Virus record (IMG/VR): IMGVR_UViG_3300047510_000776
Location: 1 to 38,042 of that record
Reading direction: 5' to 3' (one strand)
Length of the DNA: 38,042 bases
DNA from: a virus
Positions 8,132-15,721 of this stretch are shown piece after piece. Numbering within the stretch: position 1 is the first letter of the stretch; each line of letters begins with the position of its first letter. The notes under the pieces were generated by a model, which was not told the origin of the DNA, searched no databases, and worked only from the letters and a program-made list of their open reading frames with translations. The position numbers and the translations under genes are program-made.

Positions 8132-8458
8132 TTACGCCAATGAACGTGCGATTACGAGACGAAGTGTGGACGACGCCAGATCAACGGTGCCGCCGGTTTC
8201 GTTCTGGAACCGGATGCTAACGGTGTCTGCTGCGCTGACATAGCCTGTGACGATAAGACCCGCCACATCCACTGCCAGAGAAGCCGACAAAACCATGTCA
8301 CCGAGTGCCACACCGGGAACAGCTACGGTATCGGTGTCACCAGCGCCGTCAGACAAGCTGTCAGCGTTGAGAGTGGCACGAACCAACCAGGTGCTAGTGT
8401 AAAGACCGCGAAACTGGTCATTGCCAGCGCGTACGACGACGGATGTTGCATTTGCCAT
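8132..8458 (-). CDS. Beta-rich small virion protein, possible capsid decoration
   Basis: 108 aa, no charged helices, strongly beta-patterned (NATSVVVRAGNDQF, LVRATLNADS, VSIRFQNETGGTVDLASSTL, RLVIARSLA). Genes of this size and composition directly downstream of the major capsid gene often encode decoration or head-stabilising proteins. The gene is separated from the capsid gene by an intrinsic terminator-like hairpin and has its own ribosome site TTAGGAGAAC. The decoration role is inferred from position; no family match is certain. Confidence 0.6.
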   Translation of the reverse strand: MANATSVVVRAGNDQFRGLYTSTWLVRATLNADSLSDGAGDTDTVAVPGVALGDMVLSASLAVDVAGLIVTGYVSAADTVSIRFQNETGGTVDLASSTLRLVIARSLA

Positions 8459-8478
8459 GATGTTCTCCTAATTAGGTT

Positions 8479-8502
8479 AAAAACCCCCGGCCTAAGCCGG
8501 GG
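8479..8502 (-). terminator. Intrinsic terminator directly after the capsid gene
   Basis: On the minus strand a 7-bp stem, CCCCGGC/GCCGGGG with loop TTAG, is followed by TTTTT (AAAAA at 8479-8483 on the + strand). An outer pair of arms, CCTAATTA and TAATTAGG, flanks it and includes the ribosome site of the next gene. It is likely a partial terminator that keeps capsid transcripts in excess. Confidence 0.75.
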
Positions 8503-8509
8503 AGTTTAA

Positions 8510-9481
8510 TTAGGCTGGAACAGCCAGTGCAAAGGCCGAGGACGATGTAGCAGCGCCGACGGTTGCAGCAGTACGCATTGCCTTGACACCGTAGAGCATG
8601 TCAGAGGTGAACAGCGTGCCCAGGTATTCCTGCTTGTACTGGGTCTGCGAACGAACGCCCATCTGCTCAACCAGCACCATCGACTCCTTGTGACCCATCA
8701 GGCAGATACGGTCAGCGCCCGTGTTACCAGCACCGAAGTCGGCGTTGGAAGTCACGAACACAGGGATACCGTACAGGTTACCGATTTCGCCGTTACGGAT
8801 GGCGTTGCCATCACCCACGAACGCCTGTTCGGTGTAGCGAGACAGACCCATCAAGGTGTTGCGGCTTGATGGTGGGATGACGAAGAAACGGCCGTCCATT
8901 GGGGTGTCGTTGTCGTCCAGACGCTGGATGGTGCGACGGATCGCCACGTCGGTCAGGGCAGCAGCGTTCGACGATGCCGAGTTGTACGCAGTCGTGCCGT
9001 CCGAACCAATGTAAGCCTTGGTGCTGGAAGCCGAAGTTGCGTAGTCGTCGGTGCCGACGGTTGCGCCATTGAAAGCACGGCCGAGCTGAATCAGGTCGGT
9101 ATCAACCTGCTTGGACAGCGCGTAGCCAGCGTCGTTGGTGTAGAACTGACGCAGCGAGTTCAGAGCTTGAGCTTCGACGATGTCTTCGATCAGGCGGCTG
9201 TACTCGTAGTGCTTGTTGATCAGGATTTGGACTTCGGACTCAGTTGCAGCGATCAGCGTGACAGCGTTGGTCGCTGTTTTGGCCGAGGCGCTACCACGGG
9301 TTGGGGCTGGAACGTGAACGGTGTCACCTTTCTTGCCCTTGAAGTTCATCTTCATAACAACGTTGGCCAGAACCAGGTTCTTTTTGTAGGCCGCAACAAT
9401 TTCATCACTCCAAATCTCTGGAATAAAGGTTGCTGCTGTTGTCGTTGTTACGCTATTTGCGGGATTAAATGCTGTTGCCAT
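8510..9481 (-). CDS. Major capsid protein
   Basis: 323 aa, typical for podovirus HK97-fold coat proteins. Characteristic segments are TFIPEIWSDEIVAAYKKNLV at the N-terminus, GDTVHVPAPTRG, HYEYSRLIEDIVEAQA, VDTDLIQLGRAFNGA, RFFVIPPSSRNTLMGLSRYT, then YGIPVFVTSN and a C-terminal QEYLGTLFTSDMLYGVKAMR. It assembles the icosahedral head. The gene has a strong site (TAGGAGTTAGAC before ATG), follows the scaffold gene, and is followed at once by a terminator, consistent with the most abundant virion protein. Confidence 0.93.
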   Translation of the reverse strand: MATAFNPANSVTTTTAATFIPEIWSDEIVAAYKKNLVLANVVMKMNFKGKKGDTVHVPAPTRGSASAKTATNAVTLIAATESEVQILINKHYEYSRLIEDIVEAQALNSLRQFYTNDAGYALSKQVDTDLIQLGRAFNGATVGTDDYATSASSTKAYIGSDGTTAYNSASSNAAALTDVAIRRTIQRLDDNDTPMDGRFFVIPPSSRNTLMGLSRYTEQAFVGDGNAIRNGEIGNLYGIPVFVTSNADFGAGNTGADRICLMGHKESMVLVEQMGVRSQTQYKQEYLGTLFTSDMLYGVKAMRTAATVGAATSSSAFALAVPA

Positions 9482-9509
9482 GTCTAACTCCTAAAGGTCA
9501 AAAGTAAAT

Positions 9510-10268
9510 TTATTTGACCCGTCCCTCTGCATAGGCCGTCATAATTTCGTCTGACAGCGCATCGTAGCGAGCTGGGTCGGTCATTTTCAGCCGAATAAGG
9601 TCAGCTCTGCGATAGACACGTTTGGAGCTCTCACCCGTCCCACCTGCGTCCACTTGCACGGCTCTCATCGTCTGCTGGCGAGCTTCCTTACCGGACTGCT
9701 CCACCTGCTTTTGCTTGATGCCACGCAACTGTTTGTAGGTACTCAGCAACTCATTAGCCGCGTCGAAGTCAAACTTCGCATCCGCTCTGGTGTAGAGCTC
9801 GAGTCGTACCTGAGACGATTTAATCCATGTCTCAAAGTCCTTGTCGGCACTGATTTCCATGAAATCAGGGTGCTCTTGCGCCAGGCGCTGCTGGGTTTGC
9901 ATCCGTTGGAACTCGATACCCGCTTGACGGGCAGCGATAACGTCCGGATGTGACTCAACGGTCTTTTGAATCGCCTTTTGGGGATTCTCAAAAAAGTCTA
10001 CTTCAGGCTCTACCTGTTCAACAGGTTGCGATTTTGACGAGAGATTCTGCTTGATCAGCTCATCGGCTAGTTTCCGCACTTCCCCGACTTCCTGCGCCTG
10101 GCGACCAATGACCTTTTCGGCCTCTTGGTGCATCTTGACGACATCCTCAATGGACTTTCCGCGATAGCGGTCGGGCAATTCAGGTATCTCTGGCGCTGCG
10201 TACTCGGGTAGTTTTGCTTCTTCTGCCTCTAACTCACTAGGCATCTCTGGTTCTTTATCAATCAACAT
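9510..10268 (-). CDS. Capsid scaffolding protein
   Basis: 252 aa, highly charged and helical, with an acidic Pro/Glu-rich N-terminus (EPEMPSELEAEEAKLPEYA), the common DRYRGKSIEDVVKMHQEAEK segment of podovirus scaffolds near residue 37, a coiled middle, and a basic C-terminus (SKRVYRRADLIRLKM) that would contact the coat. Scaffolds guide procapsid assembly and leave before or during packaging. Placed immediately before the major capsid gene. ATG 10268 follows AGGAAAAGGAACTTCGAC. Confidence 0.85.
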   Translation of the reverse strand: MLIDKEPEMPSELEAEEAKLPEYAAPEIPELPDRYRGKSIEDVVKMHQEAEKVIGRQAQEVGEVRKLADELIKQNLSSKSQPVEQVEPEVDFFENPQKAIQKTVESHPDVIAARQAGIEFQRMQTQQRLAQEHPDFMEISADKDFETWIKSSQVRLELYTRADAKFDFDAANELLSTYKQLRGIKQKQVEQSGKEARQQTMRAVQVDAGGTGESSKRVYRRADLIRLKMTDPARYDALSDEIMTAYAEGRVK

Positions 10269-10332
10269 GTCGAAGTTCCTTTTCCTGCCATCTTTTGGTT
10301 CTCAGGATTAAACATGAACAGGGCATTTCTGC

Positions 10333-10560
10333 TTATCTGTTCGCCTTCTGCTCGGATTTTAGCTTGTCTCGGTGCTTTTTATCAAACTTTGCGTGAGCCG
10401 TTGGAAACGCTCCCGACCACCCTTCCAATTTAAACGCCGGTGCAGATATTGTGCGGCTGGCCGTCTTGCCGCAATTGCAACGAACTACTTTGTCTTCGTA
10501 TTCAACAAATCGTTCGATGCGCTCTCCGCTTTCGCAGAGAAATTCAAAGATCTTTCTCAT
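10333..10560 (-). CDS. Degenerate zinc-ribbon (FmdB-like) small protein
   Basis: 75 aa. The N-terminal strand [19 protein letters not shown] and the knuckle VVRCNCGKTASRTISAPAF follow the FmdB-type pattern seen in many phages. The first CxxC pair is reduced to CESG while CNCG remains. The C-terminal part (LEGWSGAFPTAHAKFDKKHR) is the conserved tail of this phage group. Whether it still binds zinc is doubtful. It may be a small structural or regulatory protein of the head module. Overlaps the previous gene by 17 bases. Confidence 0.7.
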   Translation of the reverse strand: MRKIFEFLCESGERIERFVEYEDKVVRCNCGKTASRTISAPAFKLEGWSGAFPTAHAKFDKKHRDKLKSEQKANR

Positions 10561-10783
10561 TGAGTGCCTCGTATGCCTCTTCGCTGACCTGTTTCAAGGT
10601 TTTCAGCCAATTTAAGATAGATAACTCACCCTTCTTAAATTGTAAATCCTTTTCGTCCTGGATAGTGGATACATTGTTCAAGGACGTTATCATTCCGTCA
10701 ATATCTTCAAGCAGATCGCGCCAGCCCTGATGGGTCATCATGGCAAACCGATCTTCGTAGTATTTTTGCAGTTCGGGCGTCAT
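10544..10783 (-). CDS. Conserved small head-module protein, 79 aa
   Basis: Begins [20 protein letters not shown] and continues [12 protein letters not shown], with [14 protein letters not shown] near residue 46. This all-helical pattern recurs next to scaffold and capsid genes in podoviruses, without an assigned function. ATG 10783 overlaps the upstream stop as ATGA. Possibly a packaging or head-assembly cofactor. Confidence 0.7.
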   Translation of the reverse strand: MTPELQKYYEDRFAMMTHQGWRDLLEDIDGMITSLNNVSTIQDEKDLQFKKGELSILNWLKTLKQVSEEAYEALNEKDL

Positions 10784-11010
10784 GGTGCGGGCTCGTCAGC
10801 GGGCTCGTCAGCGGGCTCGTCAGCGGGTTCTGGTGTGTTGCCCGCCTCAAGCCACGCAAGATATGCCTGATAGTCGGTGTTGGCTGGGTCGAATGGTATA
10901 GTAGCGCCATCGGATAATCGCATAACAGTATTATTATCAACGCCAATCAAAATCTTAATTTCTGTGCCAAAATTAAAACTGTAAATTCCGTTTTGTCTGT
11001 ACATAATCAA
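10780..11010 (-). CDS. Tail-fibre accessory (chaperone-like) protein with PADE repeats
   Basis: 76 aa. The body ([18 protein letters not shown], then [20 protein letters not shown]) carries the [11 protein letters not shown] segment common in small proteins encoded beside phage fibres and thought to help fibre assembly. The C-terminus is PADE repeated three times then PAP. ATG 11010 overlaps the receptor-binding gene stop as ATGA, and its own stop overlaps the next ATG the same way. The chaperone role is inferred from neighbours and motif. Confidence 0.7.
   Translation of the reverse strand: MIMYRQNGIYSFNFGTEIKILIGVDNNTVMRLSDGATIPFDPANTDYQAYLAWLEAGNTPEPADEPADEPADEPAP
10787..10822. repeat. 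12-bp tandem repeat encoding PADE
   Basis: Three perfect head-to-tail copies of GCGGGCTCGTCA plus a partial fourth. On the minus strand each encodes one Pro-Ala-Asp-Glu unit at the C-terminus of the fibre accessory protein. The repeat keeps frame, so copy number can vary by slippage without disrupting the gene. Confidence 0.9.
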
Positions 11011-12128
11011 AGCTCCGCTGATGCAGTAAAGTGGACAAAGTTATATACATTCCCAACACTAACTTGTCCTTGGTGCGTAAAACTATTCGTAGAAATATTA
11101 TATGGCGCTCCGTAATAAGCTCTACCATTAGTAAAAGTAGTGCTCCCGTTTGGGACAGTAGAAACATTATTGATTGTTCCTGCCCCATCATATGTAGCAA
11201 TTGTTGGCGTGGCGCGCTTGGGGACTTGAAATGAAACCCCACCGGCGCCACTATTTGCTCCATTAATAGCCCAATTAAAAAACTTCATTCCAGTTGTTGT
11301 CGCGGTAGATGGAGCAGTTCCAATGTCATATGACATTTCAAAATACCTCTGGCACAACGCCAACTCCGTACCATACGGCCTGTAATCAAAGCTGGTGGCT
11401 GTGCTGCCTTTTTCGAGTTGTACGCCGGTGATGTAAAAGGTTGCGCTTGATGTATTGATCCAGTCAACTTGATTTGATGTTGCAACAATATTGGTTCCTT
11501 GCCATGAATTGGCAGTTCCTTCTCTTGATGCGCCTGAGCCAAGGCATACATGAAATATAATACCGATACCATTAGTCGTCAGCCAAGTACCTGATGTATC
11601 ACCCTCAATGGTTATTGTTTTTGTTTCAAAAGTATTGGCAGCACTAATTGTAAATTCGGCAACATAGCTTCTAGTTCCCCCACTGTTTCTTAAAGAAACA
11701 CAGTATGTTCCTGTAAGACTTGAACGAACTCGAAAAGACACAGTTACTGATTGGGCATTGGCAGTACCCCAACCAAAATCTGCCATGTTATAGCCCTCAA
11801 CATTTTGTGAAAGTCCATAAAACTCAACACCACTTGGCGCAGATGTAGTGGTTACAGTTAATAAAACAGACGTTGGGAAATTAGCCGCAGATGTTGAACT
11901 TTGCACAACAGAGAAACGACCAGCACCACTGAGATTTCTAATCATCCACCTATCAAGCGTGTAAGTCTGGTCTGCTGTAGGAGTCACACTCGCCCCAGCA
12001 TTGCGCTGGTCGATCACCATCGCACCGTTAATAATCCGGTTCTTGAAGCCAAAGCCTGTCGCAGCCGTAGTCTGAGTGCTGGCATCGTTGAACGTAAGAC
12101 CGTTAGTGCCGTTAATGGTAACGCTCAT
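11007..12128 (-). CDS. Receptor-binding tail protein, 373 aa
   Basis: The opening [20 protein letters not shown] is a common phage fibre N-terminal strand unit. From residue ~28, [20 protein letters not shown] with YTLDRWMI marks the widespread tail module that precedes carbohydrate-binding-like beta domains. The segment [20 protein letters not shown] closes that domain, and a unique C-terminal ~100 residues would form the tip. Probable host receptor binding; exact ligand unknown. Site AAAGGACAATA precedes ATG 12128. The gene is more AT-rich than its capsid neighbours. Confidence 0.75.
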   Translation of the reverse strand: MSVTINGTNGLTFNDASTQTTAATGFGFKNRIINGAMVIDQRNAGASVTPTADQTYTLDRWMIRNLSGAGRFSVVQSSTSAANFPTSVLLTVTTTSAPSGVEFYGLSQNVEGYNMADFGWGTANAQSVTVSFRVRSSLTGTYCVSLRNSGGTRSYVAEFTISAANTFETKTITIEGDTSGTWLTTNGIGIIFHVCLGSGASREGTANSWQGTNIVATSNQVDWINTSSATFYITGVQLEKGSTATSFDYRPYGTELALCQRYFEMSYDIGTAPSTATTTGMKFFNWAINGANSGAGGVSFQVPKRATPTIATYDGAGTINNVSTVPNGSTTFTNGRAYYGAPYNISTNSFTHQGQVSVGNVYNFVHFTASAEL

Positions 12129-12189
12129 TATTGTCCTTTAACGGAATACGATCCCGTTTGGTTTGATATGGTGGTTAGGCGTAGTGTGC

Positions 12190-12675
12190 TCATCGGAATA
12201 TTGCTACATTTAGATAATCAGCGTCTGAGTTTGTAACACTCACAATTACAACGTTAAATCTAAAAGCGGATGTAGTTGGAGCAACAGTATTTCCAGAGCC
12301 ATCTACTGACGCAGATGTAATTGGTTGCCTACCAACTGCATTTCCCCCCGCAGTTATATTTGCTGAATAATTCGCGTCAGTCATTGCTACAGTAAAGTTC
12401 ACCGTATAATTGCCTGTACCGTTATCCGTAATCGAACTCACATTCCCAGACGCTCTGATCGCTACCGTACCCGTACCATTAAAGTTCACCCACGCTCTAG
12501 CAACGTAACCAGTAGCTAACGATCCATAACCAGAGTTAATTTGAGCATTACCACTAGAGTCTGCATACAACATATTGCCATCAGCAGCAGGAACCGTAAT
12601 TGTCTTGTCCGATGCTGTATTAGCACCAGTTAGTATTACTCCACCACCAGAAGCTGTGTTTAACTTGATTGGCAT
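12190..12675 (-). CDS. Tail fibre-like protein, paralogue of 13093-13545
   Basis: 161 aa, all-beta. The first ~55 residues (LNTASGGGVILTGANTASDK, then TITVPAADGNMLYAD) resemble fibre shaft units. The middle module (RAWVNFNGTGTVAIRASGN, SSITDNGTGNYTVNF) is nearly identical to that of the gene at 13093-13545, while both ends differ. It ends VAIFR, as does its paralogue. Likely an exchangeable receptor-binding piece. It begins one base after the previous stop (TGATATG junction). Confidence 0.75.
   Translation of the reverse strand: MPIKLNTASGGGVILTGANTASDKTITVPAADGNMLYADSSGNAQINSGYGSLATGYVARAWVNFNGTGTVAIRASGNVSSITDNGTGNYTVNFTVAMTDANYSANITAGGNAVGRQPITSASVDGSGNTVAPTTSAFRFNVVIVSVTNSDADYLNVAIFR
12371..12507. 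repeat. Copy 1 of the duplicated fibre module
   Basis: About 137 bp closely similar, by eye roughly four-fifths identical, to 13262-13398 in the same orientation. It encodes the shared RAWVNFNGTGTV module of two neighbouring fibre genes. Most differences fall at third codon positions. Confidence 0.8.
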
Positions 12676-12676
12676 A

Positions 12677-12910
12677 TCAAATCCCTAGTGCTGCTTTGAT
12701 CTCGTCTGGTGTTGCTGCTGCGTCAATCTGTGTCTGAATAGCTGCGTACTTCTCACGGATAGCCTGACGCTGTGCTTCTGCGCCATCTGCTGCACCGGGA
12801 ATCTGCTTGGCAATAGCCTCGTCAAAAGGCTTGAATTCTTCAGCACGGGCAGCACGGCGCATATCGTGACCAATGGCTTTGGCTTTGTTTACGTCAATTA
12901 CGATGCCCAT
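12677..12910 (-). CDS. Fibre-associated small protein, 77 aa
   Basis: Start chosen at ATG 12910 (GIVIDVNKAKAIGHDMRRAA); a TTG six bases earlier is less likely. IDVNKAKAIGHDMRRAARAEEF followed by PFDEAIAKQIPG and a C-terminal TPDEIKAALG is a recurring pattern of small proteins encoded within phage fibre clusters and annotated as assembly accessories. It lies between two fibre-like genes, overlapping the preceding gene by 13 bases. Function inferred from context. Confidence 0.7.
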   Translation of the reverse strand: MGIVIDVNKAKAIGHDMRRAARAEEFKPFDEAIAKQIPGAADGAEAQRQAIREKYAAIQTQIDAAATPDEIKAALGI

Positions 12911-13083
12911 GACCAAGCTCCTCTAAAAGTACGGTCTGACGGTACTTCAGACACATCAACAATCTGAAACGGCTTGCCAGCAGGTACGTCCTTGGCTGCA
13001 ATTTCTTCAATAGTTAGACCGCAGTCAGCAGGTACTATGACTGCTACGCCTTCGTCTGTTGGGTAAATAATTCGTGAGTTCAT
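12898..13083 (-). CDS. Fibre-associated small protein, 61 aa
   Basis: MNSRIIYPTDEGVAVIVPA and the end DRTFRGAWSWAS form the signature of a small family found beside the IDVNKAKAIGHD family in phage fibre clusters. The usual pairing of the two is kept here. Site AAAGGACAACC precedes the ATG. A role as fibre assembly chaperone or adaptor is plausible but unproven. Confidence 0.7.
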   Translation of the reverse strand: MNSRIIYPTDEGVAVIVPADCGLTIEEIAAKDVPAGKPFQIVDVSEVPSDRTFRGAWSWAS

Positions 13084-13092
13084 GGTTGTCCT

Positions 13093-13545
13093 TTAGCGGA
13101 AGATGGCAACAGAAACAACAGCAACATCTAATCCTCCACCTGCTGACATATCGGCGGATAGTATTTTTACAGATGAAGTTGTAAATGACTCTGTAGTAGG
13201 CCCAAAATTTCTTTCAACTGTATTATTATCTAAATAACAACCTCCTATGGTAGCAGCATAATTTGCGTCCGCCATTGCAGTCGTAAAGTTCACCGTGTAA
13301 TTGCCAGTACCATTATCTGTAATACTCGATACATTTCCTGACGCACGAATCGCAACCGTACCAGTACCGTTAAAGTTCACCCAAGCCCTAGCAGCGTAAA
13401 TAGGCGCTGATCCACTCTGAGCGCCATCTAACTTAGCCGCAGTAATCGCAGCATTAGCAATATCAGCAGTCACAATAGAGCTATCAGGCAATCCTCCTGC
13501 GGATAAACCTGTAATCGTGCCGCTACCGTCAATCGTTATTGGCAT
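13093..13545 (-). CDS. Tail fibre-like protein, paralogue of 12190-12675
   Basis: 150 aa, beta-rich. The N-terminus (MPITIDGSGTITGLSAGGLP, then SSIVTADIANAAITAAKLDG) is a common fibre shaft unit. The middle RAWVNFNGTGTVAIRASGN module is shared with the paralogue; the C-terminal ~45 residues differ until the final VAIFR. It starts one base after the stop of the collagen-like fibre (TGATATG), the same junction as its paralogue. Probably a receptor-binding or tip protein. Confidence 0.75.
   Translation of the reverse strand: MPITIDGSGTITGLSAGGLPDSSIVTADIANAAITAAKLDGAQSGSAPIYAARAWVNFNGTGTVAIRASGNVSSITDNGTGNYTVNFTTAMADANYAATIGGCYLDNNTVERNFGPTTESFTTSSVKILSADMSAGGGLDVAVVSVAIFR
13262..13398. repeat. 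Copy 2 of the duplicated fibre module
   Basis: Counterpart of 12371-12507 in direct orientation, about 890 bp away. The similarity stops abruptly on both sides, at the borders of the conserved protein module, as expected for cassette exchange or duplication followed by replacement of the ends. Confidence 0.8.
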
Positions 13546-13546
13546 A

Positions 13547-15721
13547 TCACACTATCGTCCAGTTAGCGCCAGAGGGGACAGTCACTGTCACACCACTAGC
13601 GACGGTTGTATTCTTACCGCTGATGCCTTCATAGCCCGTTGGGAACGTCACCGACGTATTGACCGTCTGATTGGTAAACAAAATGCCATTCGACGAAGCT
13701 AATTGTGTTGCTCTCAAGTCACCCAGCGATGGGTTGTACGTCAACTTAGTGCTCGACACGGTCGCAACCGAGTACGTGCCCGAGGTAGCTGTTGAGAATG
13801 TTGGGTAGTACGTTGCGTTGGTGCTGGTGTCGTCTGTCACCGTGGTGCCGGCAGACACAGCCGCCCACTTGACACCCGTTGCCTGTGCAGAATCCGCAGT
13901 CAATACATACGCGTTCGTACCGACAGCCAGGCGGACATTATCCGACCCGTCATTGACGATCAAGTCACCCTTAGTTGTCGTCGGTGCCAGTGCATCGAAG
14001 GCTGCAACAGCCGTCGTCTGTCCCGTACCACCATTGGCGATCGGCAGCGTGCCAGTCACCTGCGTTGACAAGCTCACACCTGAGAGCGTACCGCCCAGTG
14101 TCAGGTTGCCGCTGGAGGTGACCGTGCCAGAGAGGCTAATGCCATTGACCGTACCGGTGCCACCGACGCTGGTGACTGTACCGACGTACTGATCGTTGGA
14201 GGTAATCGTAAAATTAGGGTACGTACCTGTGACAGCCGTCGTGCCAGCACCTGTCAATGCAACCGTCTGATCCGGTGCTGCATTGGTAATCGTAATCGAC
14301 CCGGCGCCTTCAGTAATCGTAATGCCCGTGCCATCAGTCAGCGTGTTCTTTTCCCACAGACTGGTCGATGCGTTGTAGATCAACACCTGGCCATTGCTAG
14401 GCGACTGAGCCGAGACATTATGCAGCTCATCCAGCTCGTATCCATTCTGCACACGTACGTACAGCCGGCCATTGCCCATATTGGCACGCTCGACCACACC
14501 AATATAGACCAGATGGTTGGGTGCGTAAGGTTTCGTGTTCGTTAGCGTACCGGCAGTCGCGCCCAAATACAGCGTATCGCCAGGCGAAAAGGCAGACAAG
14601 TCTAAGCCATCCTGCACACCTTGGCACAGCACCATGCCTGCCTGACCTGCGGCGATATTTTCCGCACAAACACCCAGCGTTTTGGCTGAAGTTGCGTCAC
14701 CCGTGTTGTACGCCAGCTTGACTGATACCCGGTCGCCTTGCGCAGCGTACATGTACACCGGCTGGCCCTTGGTAATCGTCACCGCCTCGTCATTCGTCAC
14801 GTAGGCGTAAAGCGTTTGGCCAATATCGGCCGCAATGTTGGCGTTCAACCCCACGCTCAAGGTCTGTTGCGTCGCATCCCAGTACAGACGGCCTGCTGCG
14901 TTGGTGACTGTAGCGCCCGTGTCGAACTGAACGAAGTCAGGCGACGAGATGCCACCCGTGATGCCCGTCATCGACGTGATGTTGTTATTGACCCCGGCAG
15001 TAGCCCAGCTCTGGTCGATCTTCTGCCAGACGGTGCCATTAAATATGACCCAATCGCCCGGCTGCCAGTCAGAAATACCGTTTAAATCGGTCGAACCAGC
15101 GACCGAAACAATGTAGTAATCGCCGTTAGTACCGACACTCGACGTCAGTGTTGGGGTGTTTGTAGACGCGTTCCACGTACCTTTATAGGTTAGGCCGCTT
15201 GTGCCGCCGCTATTACCACCACCATAGGTCAATACACGGATTTTCTCAGCTACATCGGCTGCAACCACCTCACCGACGTTGATTTCCCGCCCGTTGGACA
15301 GACTGATGATGAGCGAGCCATCGAAGTCGATCTTAGCGTCCGTGACAGACACCCCATCGACCCCATCAACCCCGTTGACACCGTCGCGGCCTGCTGGACC
15401 GGCTGGCCCTTGGGCACCGTCACGGCCAGGGCGGCCATCCAAGCCGTCTCGACCGTCCGATCCGTTGGCGCCATCGCGTCCATCACGGATCGAATTGACC
15501 CGTGTGGTGATCTTATTGCCCAGATCGTCGTACTTGGCACGAATATCGGCCTCGATCTTCTTCAAGGCATCCACCACCATGCCCACATTCTCGCTCACAC
15601 GCTGTTTTTGCTTGCCGCGAGCCTCTTGCAGGGTGGCACGAACCGACTCCAGAACAGCTTTTTGCTGTTCTGGCGTCATATTTTGAAGAATTAGCTGTTT
15701 AGCGAGGCTTTCAACGTCCAC
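13547..15721 (-). CDS. Large tail fibre with collagen-like repeat, 724 aa
   Basis: Starts at GTG 15721 behind AAGGAG. Residues 1-75 are helical (MTPEQQKAVLESVRATLQ) and may attach to the portal or tail. Residues 81-123 form an uninterrupted Gly-X-Y run with 15 glycines, a collagen-like triple helix. Next come YKGTWNASTNTPTL with DYYIVSVAG and GDWVIFNGTVWQK, a carbohydrate-binding-like unit, a LGATAGTLTNTKP domain, and repeats such as LPIANGGTGQTT with LAPTTTKGDLIVN near residue 600. It is the trimeric main fibre. Its place directly after the portal gene is unusual for podoviruses. Confidence 0.8.
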   Translation of the reverse strand: MDVESLAKQLILQNMTPEQQKAVLESVRATLQEARGKQKQRVSENVGMVVDALKKIEADIRAKYDDLGNKITTRVNSIRDGRDGANGSDGRDGLDGRPGRDGAQGPAGPAGRDGVNGVDGVDGVSVTDAKIDFDGSLIISLSNGREINVGEVVAADVAEKIRVLTYGGGNSGGTSGLTYKGTWNASTNTPTLTSSVGTNGDYYIVSVAGSTDLNGISDWQPGDWVIFNGTVWQKIDQSWATAGVNNNITSMTGITGGISSPDFVQFDTGATVTNAAGRLYWDATQQTLSVGLNANIAADIGQTLYAYVTNDEAVTITKGQPVYMYAAQGDRVSVKLAYNTGDATSAKTLGVCAENIAAGQAGMVLCQGVQDGLDLSAFSPGDTLYLGATAGTLTNTKPYAPNHLVYIGVVERANMGNGRLYVRVQNGYELDELHNVSAQSPSNGQVLIYNASTSLWEKNTLTDGTGITITEGAGSITITNAAPDQTVALTGAGTTAVTGTYPNFTITSNDQYVGTVTSVGGTGTVNGISLSGTVTSSGNLTLGGTLSGVSLSTQVTGTLPIANGGTGQTTAVAAFDALAPTTTKGDLIVNDGSDNVRLAVGTNAYVLTADSAQATGVKWAAVSAGTTVTDDTSTNATYYPTFSTATSGTYSVATVSSTKLTYNPSLGDLRATQLASSNGILFTNQTVNTSVTFPTGYEGISGKNTTVASGVTVTVPSGANWTIV

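Noticed and set aside
10262-10315. 17-codon frame before the scaffold gene
   Set aside because: Begins MFNPENQKMAGKG but has no ribosome site and ends just inside the scaffold start; too weak to call.
12190-13545. Template/variable repeat pair of a diversity-generating retroelement
   Set aside because: No reverse transcriptase or accessory gene anywhere in the window; differences between the copies are spread over third codon positions, not concentrated at adenines.
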